DNA of 35,916 bases from an uncultured Alistipes sp. (GTDB lineage: Bacteria; Bacteroidota; Bacteroidia; Bacteroidales; Rikenellaceae). Below are positions 15,874 through 23,634 of this stretch, piece after piece. Location: positions 1 through 35,916 of the forward strand of contig CAMWWU010000003.1 in assembly GCA_947178025.1 (NCBI GenBank). Reading direction: 5' to 3'. Below the pieces are notes generated by a model. That model saw nothing but the letters and a program-made list of their open reading frames with translations. It was not told the origin of the DNA and did no database searches. The stretch's first letter is position 1. Every line of letters begins with the position of its first letter. A program made the position numbers and the translations under genes.

Positions 15874-17076
15874 TCACAGCCGGTCCAGGCATCCGCGGAT
15901 GATCGCGGCGCTTTCGCGCACCTCCTCCTCCGAGATCGTGAGCGGCGGCGAGATGCGGAACGCCGTATCGCAATAGAGAAACCAGTCGCTGAGGATTCCC
16001 GCCTCTTTGAAGAGCTCCATGATGCGGTAGAGCTTCGCCGAATCGCCCAGCTCCACGGCCAGCAGCAACCCTGAGCGGCGGATCTCCCGCACAGCCGGAT
16101 GGTCGGCGAACAGCTCCTCGTAGAGCGCCCCCTTGCGCTCCACCCCCTCCACGACGCGATGGGCGAGCAGGTATTCGAACGCCGCGAGCCCCGCCGCGCA
16201 GCAGACCGGATGGCCTCCGAAGGTGGTGATATGCCCCAACACGGGATTCGCCTGCAAGGTATCCATGATTTCGTGCCGCGCGACGAACGCTCCCAGAGGC
16301 ATGCCGCCCCCGAACGCCTTCGCCAGACACATGATATCGGGCGTGACGCCGTACTTGAGCGACGCGAAGAGTTCGCCCGTGCGGCCCATACCGGTCTGAA
16401 TCTCGTCGAAGACGAGCAGCGCCCCCACCTCGTCGCAGCGTCGCCGCAGCGCTTCGAGGTACCCCGAGGCGGGCGTGCGCACGCCCGCCTCGCCCTGCAC
16501 GGGCTCCGCCACGACGCAGGCCGTGCGGCGGGTGATCCGCTCCAGCTGCGCGAAGTCGTTGAACTCGATGGCCCGGAAGTCGGGCAGCAGGGGCCGGAAG
16601 GCGTTTTTCCACTCTTCGCCCTCGGGCGCCCCCATCAGGCTCATCGCGCCGTGCGTCGAACCGTGGTAGGCGCGGCGCATGGAGATCACCTCCGTGCGGC
16701 GGGTGAAGCGCTTGGCGAGCTTGAGCGCCCCCTCGACCGCCTCGGCCCCCGAATTGACGAAGTAGACGCTTTCGAGCGGCTTCGGCAGCCGTTCGGCCAG
16801 CCGCGCGGCGTAGGTCACCTGCGGCGTCTCGATCAGCTCGCCGTAGACCATCACGTGCATGTAGCGCGCCGCCTGCTCCTGCACGGCCCGCACCACCTCG
16901 GGATTGGCATGCCCGACGTTGCTCACCGAGACCCCGGCGACCAGGTCGTAGTAACGCTTGCCCTCGGGCGTATAGAAAAAGGAGCCCTCGGCACGCGCCA
17001 CCTCGACCAGCATCGGCGAGGGCGACGTCTGCGCCACGTGGGCGAGAAACTGTTTTCTGAGAATATGATCGTTCAT
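15874..17076 (-). CDS. Class III PLP-dependent aminotransferase
   Basis: A 400-aa fold-type I aminotransferase of the ornithine/acetylornithine/4-aminobutyrate group. Visible are NSGAEAVEGALKLA (phosphate binding, residues 108-121), the AYHGSTHGA segment, LLVFDEIQTGMGRTG with Asp224 contacting the PLP pyridine nitrogen, and the PLP lysine Lys253 in CLAKAFGGGMPLGAF. Length fits the subgroup. No arginine biosynthesis genes are nearby, so the amino donor and acceptor cannot be told from context. ATG 17076 begins MNDHILRKQF; upstream in-frame sequence is basic and non-conserved. A 96-base gap separates it from trmH and a 90-base gap from the ROK regulator, all on the same strand. Confidence 0.88.
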   Translation of the reverse strand: MNDHILRKQFLAHVAQTSPSPMLVEVARAEGSFFYTPEGKRYYDLVAGVSVSNVGHANPEVVRAVQEQAARYMHVMVYGELIETPQVTYAARLAERLPKPLESVYFVNSGAEAVEGALKLAKRFTRRTEVISMRRAYHGSTHGAMSLMGAPEGEEWKNAFRPLLPDFRAIEFNDFAQLERITRRTACVVAEPVQGEAGVRTPASGYLEALRRRCDEVGALLVFDEIQTGMGRTGELFASLKYGVTPDIMCLAKAFGGGMPLGAFVARHEIMDTLQANPVLGHITTFGGHPVCCAAGLAAFEYLLAHRVVEGVERKGALYEELFADHPAVREIRRSGLLLAVELGDSAKLYRIMELFKEAGILSDWFLYCDTAFRISPPLTISEEEVRESAAIIRGCLDRL

Positions 17077-17172
17077 CGTTCGTAAGATTTTCGGTTTCCG
17101 GCAGGCCGCAGCCGGGAAAGGCCGCACCCGCCCGGCTCTGAAGCGCCGCAGCAGCATCGGAGGAAGAGATTC

Positions 17173-17856
17173 CTAATCCTTCATGCGCAGCCGAAGGATG
17201 GACTCCGCATCGGCCACGCTCGTGCGCATCCAGCGGTAGAGCACTTCGAGGCGCTCCTCTTCGGGCAGCCGCCAATCCGCGACCGTCTGCCGCATCCGCT
17301 CCGAGAGCATGTAGATCAGAATGGCCGCCGAGGCCGACACGTTCAGGCTCTCGACCATGCCGCACATCGGAATCCGCAGGAACTCGTCGGCCGAAGCGAT
17401 CACCTCGTCCGAGATGCCGGCATGCTCGGTCCCGAAGACCAGCGCGAAGGGGCCGCGCCCGACGTCGAACGTCTCGGGCGTCGCATCCTCGCGATGGGGC
17501 GTCGTGGCCACGATGCGGTAGCCCGAAGCACGCAGCGCGGCGAGCGCTTCGCCCGTCGAGGCGTGCTTCACGACATCGACCCAGCGGTCGGTGCCCCGCA
17601 CCACGGAGGCACTCGGTTCGAACTTGCAGAGCGCCTCCACGGTGTGCATGCGCTGCACGCCGAACGCCTCGCAGTGGCGGATCAGCGCCGCAGCATTCTG
17701 CCCGTGAAACGTATTCTCGGCCAGCACGGTCATGTAGCCCGTGCGCATACCGACCGTGCGGAGCAGCGTTTCGTAGCGTCCCGGCAGCATGAACTCCGCC
17801 AGCAGTTCGATGCGGCGCGCATACCACGCGGCATCCCTATTTGCGGTATTTGTCAT
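17173..17856 (-). CDS. trmH: tRNA (guanosine-2'-O-)-methyltransferase
   Basis: SPOUT-class (trefoil knot) methyltransferase using S-adenosylmethionine, expected to methylate the 2'-OH of G18 in tRNA D-loops. In the 227-aa protein the SpoU motifs are present: VLAENTFHGQNAAALIRHCEAFGV (motif 1 with the catalytic-type N..A...R), FALVFGTEHAGIS (motif 2) and IPMCGMVESLNVSASAAI (motif 3). The short C-terminal helix region after residue 190 (EEERLEVLYRWMR) is typical of TrmH rather than RlmB, which carries an extra N-terminal domain. The gene overlaps rsgA by 20 bases, so cvpA-rsgA-trmH are one operon. Confidence 0.9.
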   Translation of the reverse strand: MTNTANRDAAWYARRIELLAEFMLPGRYETLLRTVGMRTGYMTVLAENTFHGQNAAALIRHCEAFGVQRMHTVEALCKFEPSASVVRGTDRWVDVVKHASTGEALAALRASGYRIVATTPHREDATPETFDVGRGPFALVFGTEHAGISDEVIASADEFLRIPMCGMVESLNVSASAAILIYMLSERMRQTVADWRLPEEERLEVLYRWMRTSVADAESILRLRMKD

Positions 17857-18757
17857 CTTCGTCGAGCATTTTCAGATAGCTTTCGTAGCGCGCCGGGGCG
17901 ATCGTCCCCTCGCGCACCGCACCGACCACGGCGCACCCCGGTTCGTGGGTGTGCGTGCAGTTGTAGAAGCGGCAGCCGGAGGCCGCGCGCATCATCTCCG
18001 GGAAGTAGTGCCACAGTTCGTCGCCCTCGATGTCGATCAGTCCGAACCCCTTGATGCCCGGCGTGTCGATCACCGCCCCGCCGCCGGCCAGGGGATACAT
18101 CGTCGAGAAGGTCGTCGTGTGGCGCCCCTTGCCGTGGCTCTCGGAGATCTCGCCCGTGCGGATGTCGAGCGACGGGTCGATGGCCCGCACGAGGGTCGAC
18201 TTCCCGACCCCCGAGTTGCCCGAGAGCAGCGTCGTGCCCCCCGCGAGCAGCTCGCGCACCCGATCGACGCCCGTTCCGTCGACCGCCGAGACCTCCAGCA
18301 CCTCGTAGCCGGCATCCTCGTAGATCCGGCGAAATTCGGCCACGGCCTCCGCATCCTGCAAATCGCATTTCGAGAGCAGGATCGTGACCGGCACCTTGTA
18401 GGCCTCGCACGTCACCAGAAAGCGGTCGACGAACTCCGTCGGCGTCTCAGGCGCCCGGAGGGTCGCCATCAGCAGCGCCCGATCGACGTTGGCAGCGATG
18501 ATGTGCGACTCTTTCGAGAGGTTCGAGGCGCGCCGGATCACGTAGTTGCGGCGCGGTGCGATATCCACGATCGCCCGGTCGCCCGCGGCGTCCGTCTCGC
18601 ACACCACCCGGTCGCCCACGACCACCGGATTGGTCGAACGCACGCCCCGCAGCCGCAGCCGTCCCCGGATGCGGCATTGCGAACGCACGCCGTCGTGCAA
18701 CACCTCGTACCAGCTTCCGGTGGCCCGGACCACCACCCCTTCGAATCGTTCCGTCAT
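17837..18757 (-). CDS. rsgA: Ribosome small-subunit biogenesis GTPase
   Basis: Circularly permuted GTPase (YjeQ/RsgA) that checks late 30S subunit maturation. The 306-aa protein has an N-terminal OB-fold (residues 1-70), then GTPase motifs in permuted order: G4 SKCD (129-132), G1 GNSGVGKST (180-188), G3 DTPG (231-234). The C-terminal zinc finger has Cys262, Cys267, His269 and Cys275 in the family's exact spacing. It follows cvpA by three bases and overlaps trmH by 20 bases. Membrane of a conserved operon of unrelated housekeeping functions. Confidence 0.96.
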   Translation of the reverse strand: MTERFEGVVVRATGSWYEVLHDGVRSQCRIRGRLRLRGVRSTNPVVVGDRVVCETDAAGDRAIVDIAPRRNYVIRRASNLSKESHIIAANVDRALLMATLRAPETPTEFVDRFLVTCEAYKVPVTILLSKCDLQDAEAVAEFRRIYEDAGYEVLEVSAVDGTGVDRVRELLAGGTTLLSGNSGVGKSTLVRAIDPSLDIRTGEISESHGKGRHTTTFSTMYPLAGGGAVIDTPGIKGFGLIDIEGDELWHYFPEMMRAASGCRFYNCTHTHEPGCAVVGAVREGTIAPARYESYLKMLDEDDKYRK

Positions 18758-18760
18758 CGG

Positions 18761-19270
18761 TCAGTCGTTTTGCGGCTCCCGCGCGGCGGACACCTGTTCG
18801 CCGGCCCACGCCAGAAAAGGGAAAAGCGCATCCGCGGCCCGCAGGACGGGGCGATAGGTCACGGACGACTCGACGGTCTGCGGCCCCACGAGCGCATAGT
18901 CCTCGTTGAGGCGGTCGAACGCCGAGAAGAGCAGGCAGAGCAGCAGCAGCGTCTTGACCGCCGCGACCGCGATGCCCAGCAGGATGTCGGCGACGCCGAA
19001 TCCCACGATGCGGAAGAGCTTGCGGATCAGACGCGACAGCACGGCGACGACCACCAGCACGACGACCAGCACCGCGACGAAACCGCCCGGCGCCGCGACC
19101 TGCTCGTCGAGGCCGAGCCGCGCACCGACGGCCGCCCCCCAGCGCACGGCGCACCAGACGGCTGCGAAGAGCCCCGCCAGGCCGCACGCCTGCACGACGA
19201 ATCCCTGCCGCCAGCCATTCCAGACGGCGACGAGCAGGGCCAGTGCGGTTATCAGATCGATCCAGTTCAT
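18761..19270 (-). CDS. cvpA: CvpA family membrane protein
   Basis: A 169-aa inner-membrane protein with four hydrophobic spans (about residues 5-22, 28-45, 62-85 and 95-117). The start MNWIDLITALALLVAVWNGWRQGFV is the typical CvpA pattern (DLI...L....G..RGF). CvpA was named for colicin V production in E. coli and has since been linked to envelope stress tolerance; its molecular function is unsettled. ATG 19270 is chosen because it begins the first span and follows a good promoter; the frame is open further upstream but without conserved sequence. First gene of the cvpA-rsgA-trmH operon. Confidence 0.88.
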   Translation of the reverse strand: MNWIDLITALALLVAVWNGWRQGFVVQACGLAGLFAAVWCAVRWGAAVGARLGLDEQVAAPGGFVAVLVVVLVVVAVLSRLIRKLFRIVGFGVADILLGIAVAAVKTLLLLCLLFSAFDRLNEDYALVGPQTVESSVTYRPVLRAADALFPFLAWAGEQVSAAREPQND

Positions 19271-19278
19271 TCCGTGCG

Positions 19279-19310
19279 TAAAGGTACGAAAAAAGGGCGA
19301 ACGCGCCAAA
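19279..19310 (-). promoter_or_regulatory. Promoter of the cvpA-rsgA-trmH operon
   Basis: On the minus strand TTTG (19310 to 19307), 20 bases, then TACCTTTA (19286 to 19279), one mismatch from TAnnTTTG. The -7 box is 9 bases from the cvpA ATG, so the transcript would be nearly leaderless. Confidence 0.6.
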
Positions 19311-19382
19311 TCCGCACCTCGGAACGGAGTTTGCTGCCGGCCTCCTGCGGGGTGCGGCAGCGGGCGCCGAAAAAAAAAGGAA

Positions 19383-19413
19383 TTGCATATCCCCGCCGAT
19401 TTTCGTAAATTTG
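19383..19413 (+). promoter_or_regulatory. Promoter of the GH2-fold gene
   Basis: TTG at 19383-19385, 20 bases, then TAAATTTG at 19406-19413, a good Bacteroidetes match 84 bases upstream of the ATG. The divergent spacer 19271-19496 contains this and the cvpA promoter and nothing else recognised. Confidence 0.7.
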
Positions 19414-19496
19414 TACCCGTGATCGTGCCGCCGCGCCCGGGAAACGCCGGCGCAGGCCGACAGCACGATCCCCGCACCGAACAGACGACAACGACT

Positions 19497-21530
19497 ATGA
19501 AACGATTCATCACGCTGCTGCTGACGCTCCTGCTCGCCGCCGAGGCCGGAGCCCGCGAAATATTCCCTCTGAACGAGGGGTGGCGCTTCTTCTTCAAGTC
19601 GGAGAACAGCTCCGACAACGCCCGCCACGTCACGCTGCCCCACAGCTGGAACACCGACCCGACGACCGAAGGCAACTTCCTCGAAACCACGGGCAACTAC
19701 CTCAATACGATCTACATCCCGGCCGAGTGGAAGGAGCAGCGGCTCTTCGTGAAGTTCTACGGCGCCCAGAGCGTCGCCGACCTCTTCGTCAACGGACGCC
19801 ACACGGGGACGCACCGCGGCGGCGCCACGGCCTTCGTCTTCGAAATCACCGACAAGGTGCGTTTCGGCGCCGACAACACGCTGCTGATGACCGTCAGCAA
19901 CGCCGCCACGGGCGACGTACTCCCCACTTCGACCGACATGAACCGCTACGGGGGCCTCTATCGCGAGGCGGAGCTCATCCTCACCGACCGGACCGCCGTA
20001 TCGCCCCTCTACCTCGGCACGGAGGGAGTGCTGATCCGCCCCCACGCCGTGACGGCCGCCCGGGCCGAGGGCGAAGCCGAAATCCACCTCACCTCCCGCA
20101 GCGGCAACGCCTGCACGGTGACGCTCGACATCGCGGCGCCCGACGGCCGGAAGGTCTTCACCCGCCGGCTGCGGGTACGCCCCGACGACAAACCCGTCGT
20201 CATTCCCTTCTCGGTCGACAAACCCGCGCTGTGGAGCCCCTCGACCCCCGCGCTGCACACGGTCACCGTGTCGCTGGGCGAGGACGAGGCCGCCCCGACG
20301 GATCGCGTGACGGTCCGCACGGGCTTCCGCACGATCGTCGTCGACACGCAGAACGGCATGCGGATCAACGGCGGACACATCGGCATCCGGGGTGTCACGC
20401 TCTACCACGACAACGCCACGTCGGGAGGCACGCCCACGGCACAGGATATCGACGAGGATCTGCAACAGATCGCCGACCTGGGGGCCAACGCCCTGCGATC
20501 GGCCGTGATGCCGCACAGCCGCTACCTCTACGACCGCTGCGACGAGCGGGGGCTGCTGGTCTGGATCGACATCCCGCTCCACCGCGTCTTCCTGAGCGAC
20601 ATCGCCTACTACGCGACGCCGGCTTTCGAGCAGAACGGCATGGATCAGCTGCGCGAGATCGTCGCCCAGCACCTCAACCACCCGTCGGTGGCGATGTGGG
20701 GCATCTTTTCGCGGCTCTGGACCCGGGGCGACGACCCCACGGGCTTCATCCGCCGGCTCAACGACGCAGCGCATGCGCTCGACCCGTCGCGCCCCACGGT
20801 GGCATGCAGCGATCAGAACGGCGACATCAACTTCGTGACGGATCTGGTGGTCTGGCAGCAGAACGTGGGCTGGGAGCGCGGTTCGACCGACGACGTGGCG
20901 CTCTGGCGCGACCGGCTGCGTCAGAACTGGTCGCACCTCCGCTCCGGCGTGGCCTACGGCGGCAACGGCATCCCCGGCCACACGTGCTACACGGCACAGA
21001 ACGAGCCCCGCTCCAACTGGCTGCCCGAGGAGCGGCAGACCCGCTTCCACGAGGAGTACGCCCGCAACCTGCAAAACGACTCGCTCTTCTGGGGCGTCTG
21101 GATCAACAACATGTTCGATTACGGTTCGGCGCGCCGTCCCTACGGCCTGAACTGCGAGGGGTTGGTCTCCCTCGACCGCCGCACGCGCAAGGACGCCTAC
21201 TACCTCTACCGGGCGCTGTGGAACGACGCCTCGCCGACGCTCCGTCTGGCCGAGAAGCGCCGCCAGCTGCGCGACGGCGAACGGCAGGCATTCCGCATCT
21301 ATTCGTCGGCCGGCGAACCGCTGCTGCTCGTAGGGGCCGACACGGTAGCCGTAACGGAGTACGCCGCCTGCCAATACCGGTCGGACACGGTGACCCTTCA
21401 GGGACGCGTCGAGGTACGCGTATCGGCCGGAGCACTGCGCGACAGCGTCACTTTGCTGGTAGGCAATATCCTAAGACAGAAGCAGAAGCCGGTCCTTCGG
21501 CGAACAGCAGATCGGCAAACGATAAATTAG
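19497..21530 (+). CDS. GH2-family fold protein lacking catalytic glutamates
   Basis: A 677-aa exported protein with the glycoside hydrolase family 2 layout: signal peptide (1-19), sugar-binding jelly-roll (LNEGWRF...HVTLPHSWNTD...DMNRYGGLYREAEL), immunoglobulin-like domain and TIM barrel (GVTLYHDN at 299-306, NALRSAVMPHS, LLVWIDIPLH). In active beta-galactosidases the acid/base Glu lies in HPSV.MWG..NE; here the sequence is HPSVAMWGIFSR, with Ser405-Arg406 in place of Asn-Glu. The nucleophile motif SEYG reads VAYG (Ala486). The C-terminal part (FWGVWINNMFDYG, CEGLVSLDRRTRKDAYYLYRALW) is well kept, so the frame is intact. Its own promoter lies 84 bases upstream. The 3' end overlaps the opposite-strand WbqC gene by 83 bases. 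It is probably a carbohydrate-binding or otherwise repurposed pseudoenzyme; a non-classical catalytic mechanism cannot be excluded. Confidence 0.85.
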   Translation: MKRFITLLLTLLLAAEAGAREIFPLNEGWRFFFKSENSSDNARHVTLPHSWNTDPTTEGNFLETTGNYLNTIYIPAEWKEQRLFVKFYGAQSVADLFVNGRHTGTHRGGATAFVFEITDKVRFGADNTLLMTVSNAATGDVLPTSTDMNRYGGLYREAELILTDRTAVSPLYLGTEGVLIRPHAVTAARAEGEAEIHLTSRSGNACTVTLDIAAPDGRKVFTRRLRVRPDDKPVVIPFSVDKPALWSPSTPALHTVTVSLGEDEAAPTDRVTVRTGFRTIVVDTQNGMRINGGHIGIRGVTLYHDNATSGGTPTAQDIDEDLQQIADLGANALRSAVMPHSRYLYDRCDERGLLVWIDIPLHRVFLSDIAYYATPAFEQNGMDQLREIVAQHLNHPSVAMWGIFSRLWTRGDDPTGFIRRLNDAAHALDPSRPTVACSDQNGDINFVTDLVVWQQNVGWERGSTDDVALWRDRLRQNWSHLRSGVAYGGNGIPGHTCYTAQNEPRSNWLPEERQTRFHEEYARNLQNDSLFWGVWINNMFDYGSARRPYGLNCEGLVSLDRRTRKDAYYLYRALWNDASPTLRLAEKRRQLRDGERQAFRIYSSAGEPLLLVGADTVAVTEYAACQYRSDTVTLQGRVEVRVSAGALRDSVTLLVGNILRQKQKPVLRRTADRQTIN

Positions 21531-22053
21531 GAGCGAAAGGCAGGCGGTCCGAGAAGACCTGCACATAGGGTTCGGCGACGAAAGCCGAACCCTTTTTTCG
21601 TTTGGGGCGCAGATCCAGATCGTCGGGCCCCGCCTCGACGTAGCGCTCGCTCACGGGCGGCAGCGTCAGCCCCGCCTGCGCGCAGAGCATCCGGGCCAGC
21701 TCCAGATCGTAGTCGGCCAGGAACTCCCATTCGCGGCGGTAGAAAGGCTCGAAGAGCGGGGCGTAGTGCTCGAAATAGGGCGACCCTTTATACGAGGCGA
21801 CCAGCGCCCCCCAGTGCTGATGCTGCCAACGCTTCGAATAGTCGATGCGCACCGACCGCATCGGCGTGTGCGGCCGGTCGGCATGGCAGACATGCACCGA
21901 AAGGTCCATCACGCCGTCCGAGGCGAGGATGCGCGCCCGGTTGCGCTCCGAGCGCTTGACGAAGTGCTCGCCCGCGTCGATGATGCAGTCGCCGCGCCGC
22001 ACGTGGGCGAACCACTCCACCGAAGGGAGGTAGGCCAAAGGGAGGATCGTCAT
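21448..22053 (-). CDS. WbqC family protein
   Basis: A 201-aa protein resembling the WbqC-like family, found in polysaccharide gene clusters and widely as a single copy in Bacteroidetes. The N-terminal LPLAYLPSVEWFAHVRRGD and the ERNRARILASDGVMDLSVHV segments, followed by DYSKRWQHQHWGALVASYKGSPYFEHY, fit that family. It has no signal peptide or membrane span. No biochemical function is established; a role in glycan synthesis is assumed from its relatives. It begins 22 bases after ispG and shares its operon. The last 28 codons overlap the 3' end of the convergent GH2-fold gene. Confidence 0.8.
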   Translation of the reverse strand: MTILPLAYLPSVEWFAHVRRGDCIIDAGEHFVKRSERNRARILASDGVMDLSVHVCHADRPHTPMRSVRIDYSKRWQHQHWGALVASYKGSPYFEHYAPLFEPFYRREWEFLADYDLELARMLCAQAGLTLPPVSERYVEAGPDDLDLRPKRKKGSAFVAEPYVQVFSDRLPFAPNLSFADLLFAEGPASASVLGYCLPAK

Positions 22054-22075
22054 GGAAAGGCGAGGTAATTACGGT

Positions 22076-23563
22076 TTATTGATTATCGTGCCAGTCCCCG
22101 TTCTCGCGGATCAGCTCGACGAGCCGGTCGAGCGCCTCCTCCTGCGGAATGTTGCGCGCGACGACCTCGCGGCCCTTGTAGAGCGTGATGCGCCCCGGCG
22201 CCGCGCCGACGTAGCCGTAGTCGGCATCGGCCATCTCGCCCGGACCGTTGACGATGCACCCCATGACCCCGATACGCAGGTTCTTCAGATGCGACGTGCG
22301 GGCCTTGATCGCCGCCAGGGTCCCCTCCAGGTCGTAGAGCGTGCGGCCGCACGAAGGGCAGGCGATGTATTCGGTATGCGAGAAACGCACGCGGGCCGCC
22401 TGAAGGATCATCAGCTCGATCTCGCGCAGCTGCGCCTCGCCGACACCCGGCGCCTCGATCCGCAGGCCGTCGGCCAGGCCGTCGAGCAGCAGCGGCCCCA
22501 GGTCGGCGGCGGCCTTCACGGCCAGCCGCTCCGGATCGCTCTCGTCGTAGCGGCGCGTCACCACGACGGGACGATCCGCCGGCTCCAGGTCGAGGATCGC
22601 GGCCCGCAGCTCGGCCGTCGGATTGCCCGACACGGCTTCGAGCACGAGAAAACCGTCGCACGGTTCGTCGCGGACGACGGGTACGGTCACGTGCGAGCGC
22701 CGCCGGTAGACGGTCGGCGAATAGCGTTCGGGGTGCGCCACGGGGAAGCGGCCCGGACGTTCGCGGAAGTGGTCCGCGAGGAGCTGCGCCACGGGGATCT
22801 CGTGCTCCGGAGCCTCGGTGAGCGACACGCGGATCGTGTCGCCGATGCCATCGGCCAGCAAGGCCCCGATCCCCACGGCGCTCTTGATGCGCCCTTCGAG
22901 GCCGTTTCCGGCCTCCGTAACCCCCAGGTGGATCGGATAGCGCATTCCCTCGGCCTCCATCGCCTCGACCAGCAGCCGGTAAGCGGCGACCATCACGCGC
23001 GTATTGCTCGACTTCATCGACACGACGACCTGATCGAAATCGAGCCGCCGGCAGACGCGCAGGAACTCCATCGCCGAGACGACCATCCCCTCGGGCGTGT
23101 CGCCGTACTCGTCGAACACCCGCTTGGCCAGCGAGCCGTGGTTGACGCCGATGCGCAGGGCGACGCCCCGCTCGCGGCACTGCTCGACGAGCGCCTCGAA
23201 CTCCCCGCGGTCGGTGCGGTAATTGCCCGGGTTGATGCGCACCTTGTCGACATACCGCGCAGCGATCGCGGCGATCTCCGGCACGAAGTGGATGTCGGCG
23301 ACCACGGCCGTATCGAAGCCGTCGGCCCGCAGTTCGCGGACGATATTCGCCAGATTCTCGCCCTCGCGGCGCCCCTGCGCCGTGAGGCGGACGATCTTGC
23401 CGCCGGCACGGTCGATGCGTTCGATCTGCGCCACGCTGGCCGCCGTATCGCCCGTATCGGTATTGGTCATCGACTGCACGGCCACGGGATGCGAGCCGCC
23501 GATCGTCGTCCGCCCGATCCGCACCTCGCAGGTCGGCCGGCGTCTGTATTCCGAAAGATTCAT
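22076..23563 (-). CDS. ispG: 4-hydroxy-3-methylbut-2-enyl-diphosphate synthase, insertion type
   Basis: [4Fe-4S] enzyme of the MEP isoprenoid pathway that converts MEcPP to HMBPP. The 495-aa protein starts with the TIM barrel (IGGSHPVAVQSMTNTDT, VVADIHF, KVRINPGN, LRIGVNHGS, IHLGVTEAG) and ends with the cluster domain: Cys402 and Cys405 in CPSCGRT, Cys436 in GVMGCIVNGPGE and ligand Glu443. Between about residues 255 and 395 there is an inserted domain absent from the E. coli enzyme (about 370 aa), as in plant and Bacteroidetes three-domain IspG. The window also encodes a polyprenyl diphosphate synthetase. Upstream, the 71-base gap to the oxidoreductase gene has no convincing promoter. Confidence 0.96.
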   Translation of the reverse strand: MNLSEYRRRPTCEVRIGRTTIGGSHPVAVQSMTNTDTGDTAASVAQIERIDRAGGKIVRLTAQGRREGENLANIVRELRADGFDTAVVADIHFVPEIAAIAARYVDKVRINPGNYRTDRGEFEALVEQCRERGVALRIGVNHGSLAKRVFDEYGDTPEGMVVSAMEFLRVCRRLDFDQVVVSMKSSNTRVMVAAYRLLVEAMEAEGMRYPIHLGVTEAGNGLEGRIKSAVGIGALLADGIGDTIRVSLTEAPEHEIPVAQLLADHFRERPGRFPVAHPERYSPTVYRRRSHVTVPVVRDEPCDGFLVLEAVSGNPTAELRAAILDLEPADRPVVVTRRYDESDPERLAVKAAADLGPLLLDGLADGLRIEAPGVGEAQLREIELMILQAARVRFSHTEYIACPSCGRTLYDLEGTLAAIKARTSHLKNLRIGVMGCIVNGPGEMADADYGYVGAAPGRITLYKGREVVARNIPQEEALDRLVELIRENGDWHDNQ

Positions 23564-23634
23564 GTAAAATCCCTATTAATTAAAATGCTCAAGTCAACGG
23601 GTCTCCGCCGCCCGCAGGCTGCGGCCCGCACGGC

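Noticed and set aside
18447-21374. A 975-codon minus-strand frame spanning the GH2-fold gene and cvpA
   Set aside because: Covers two genes with strong family signatures in other frames and shows no domain of its own.
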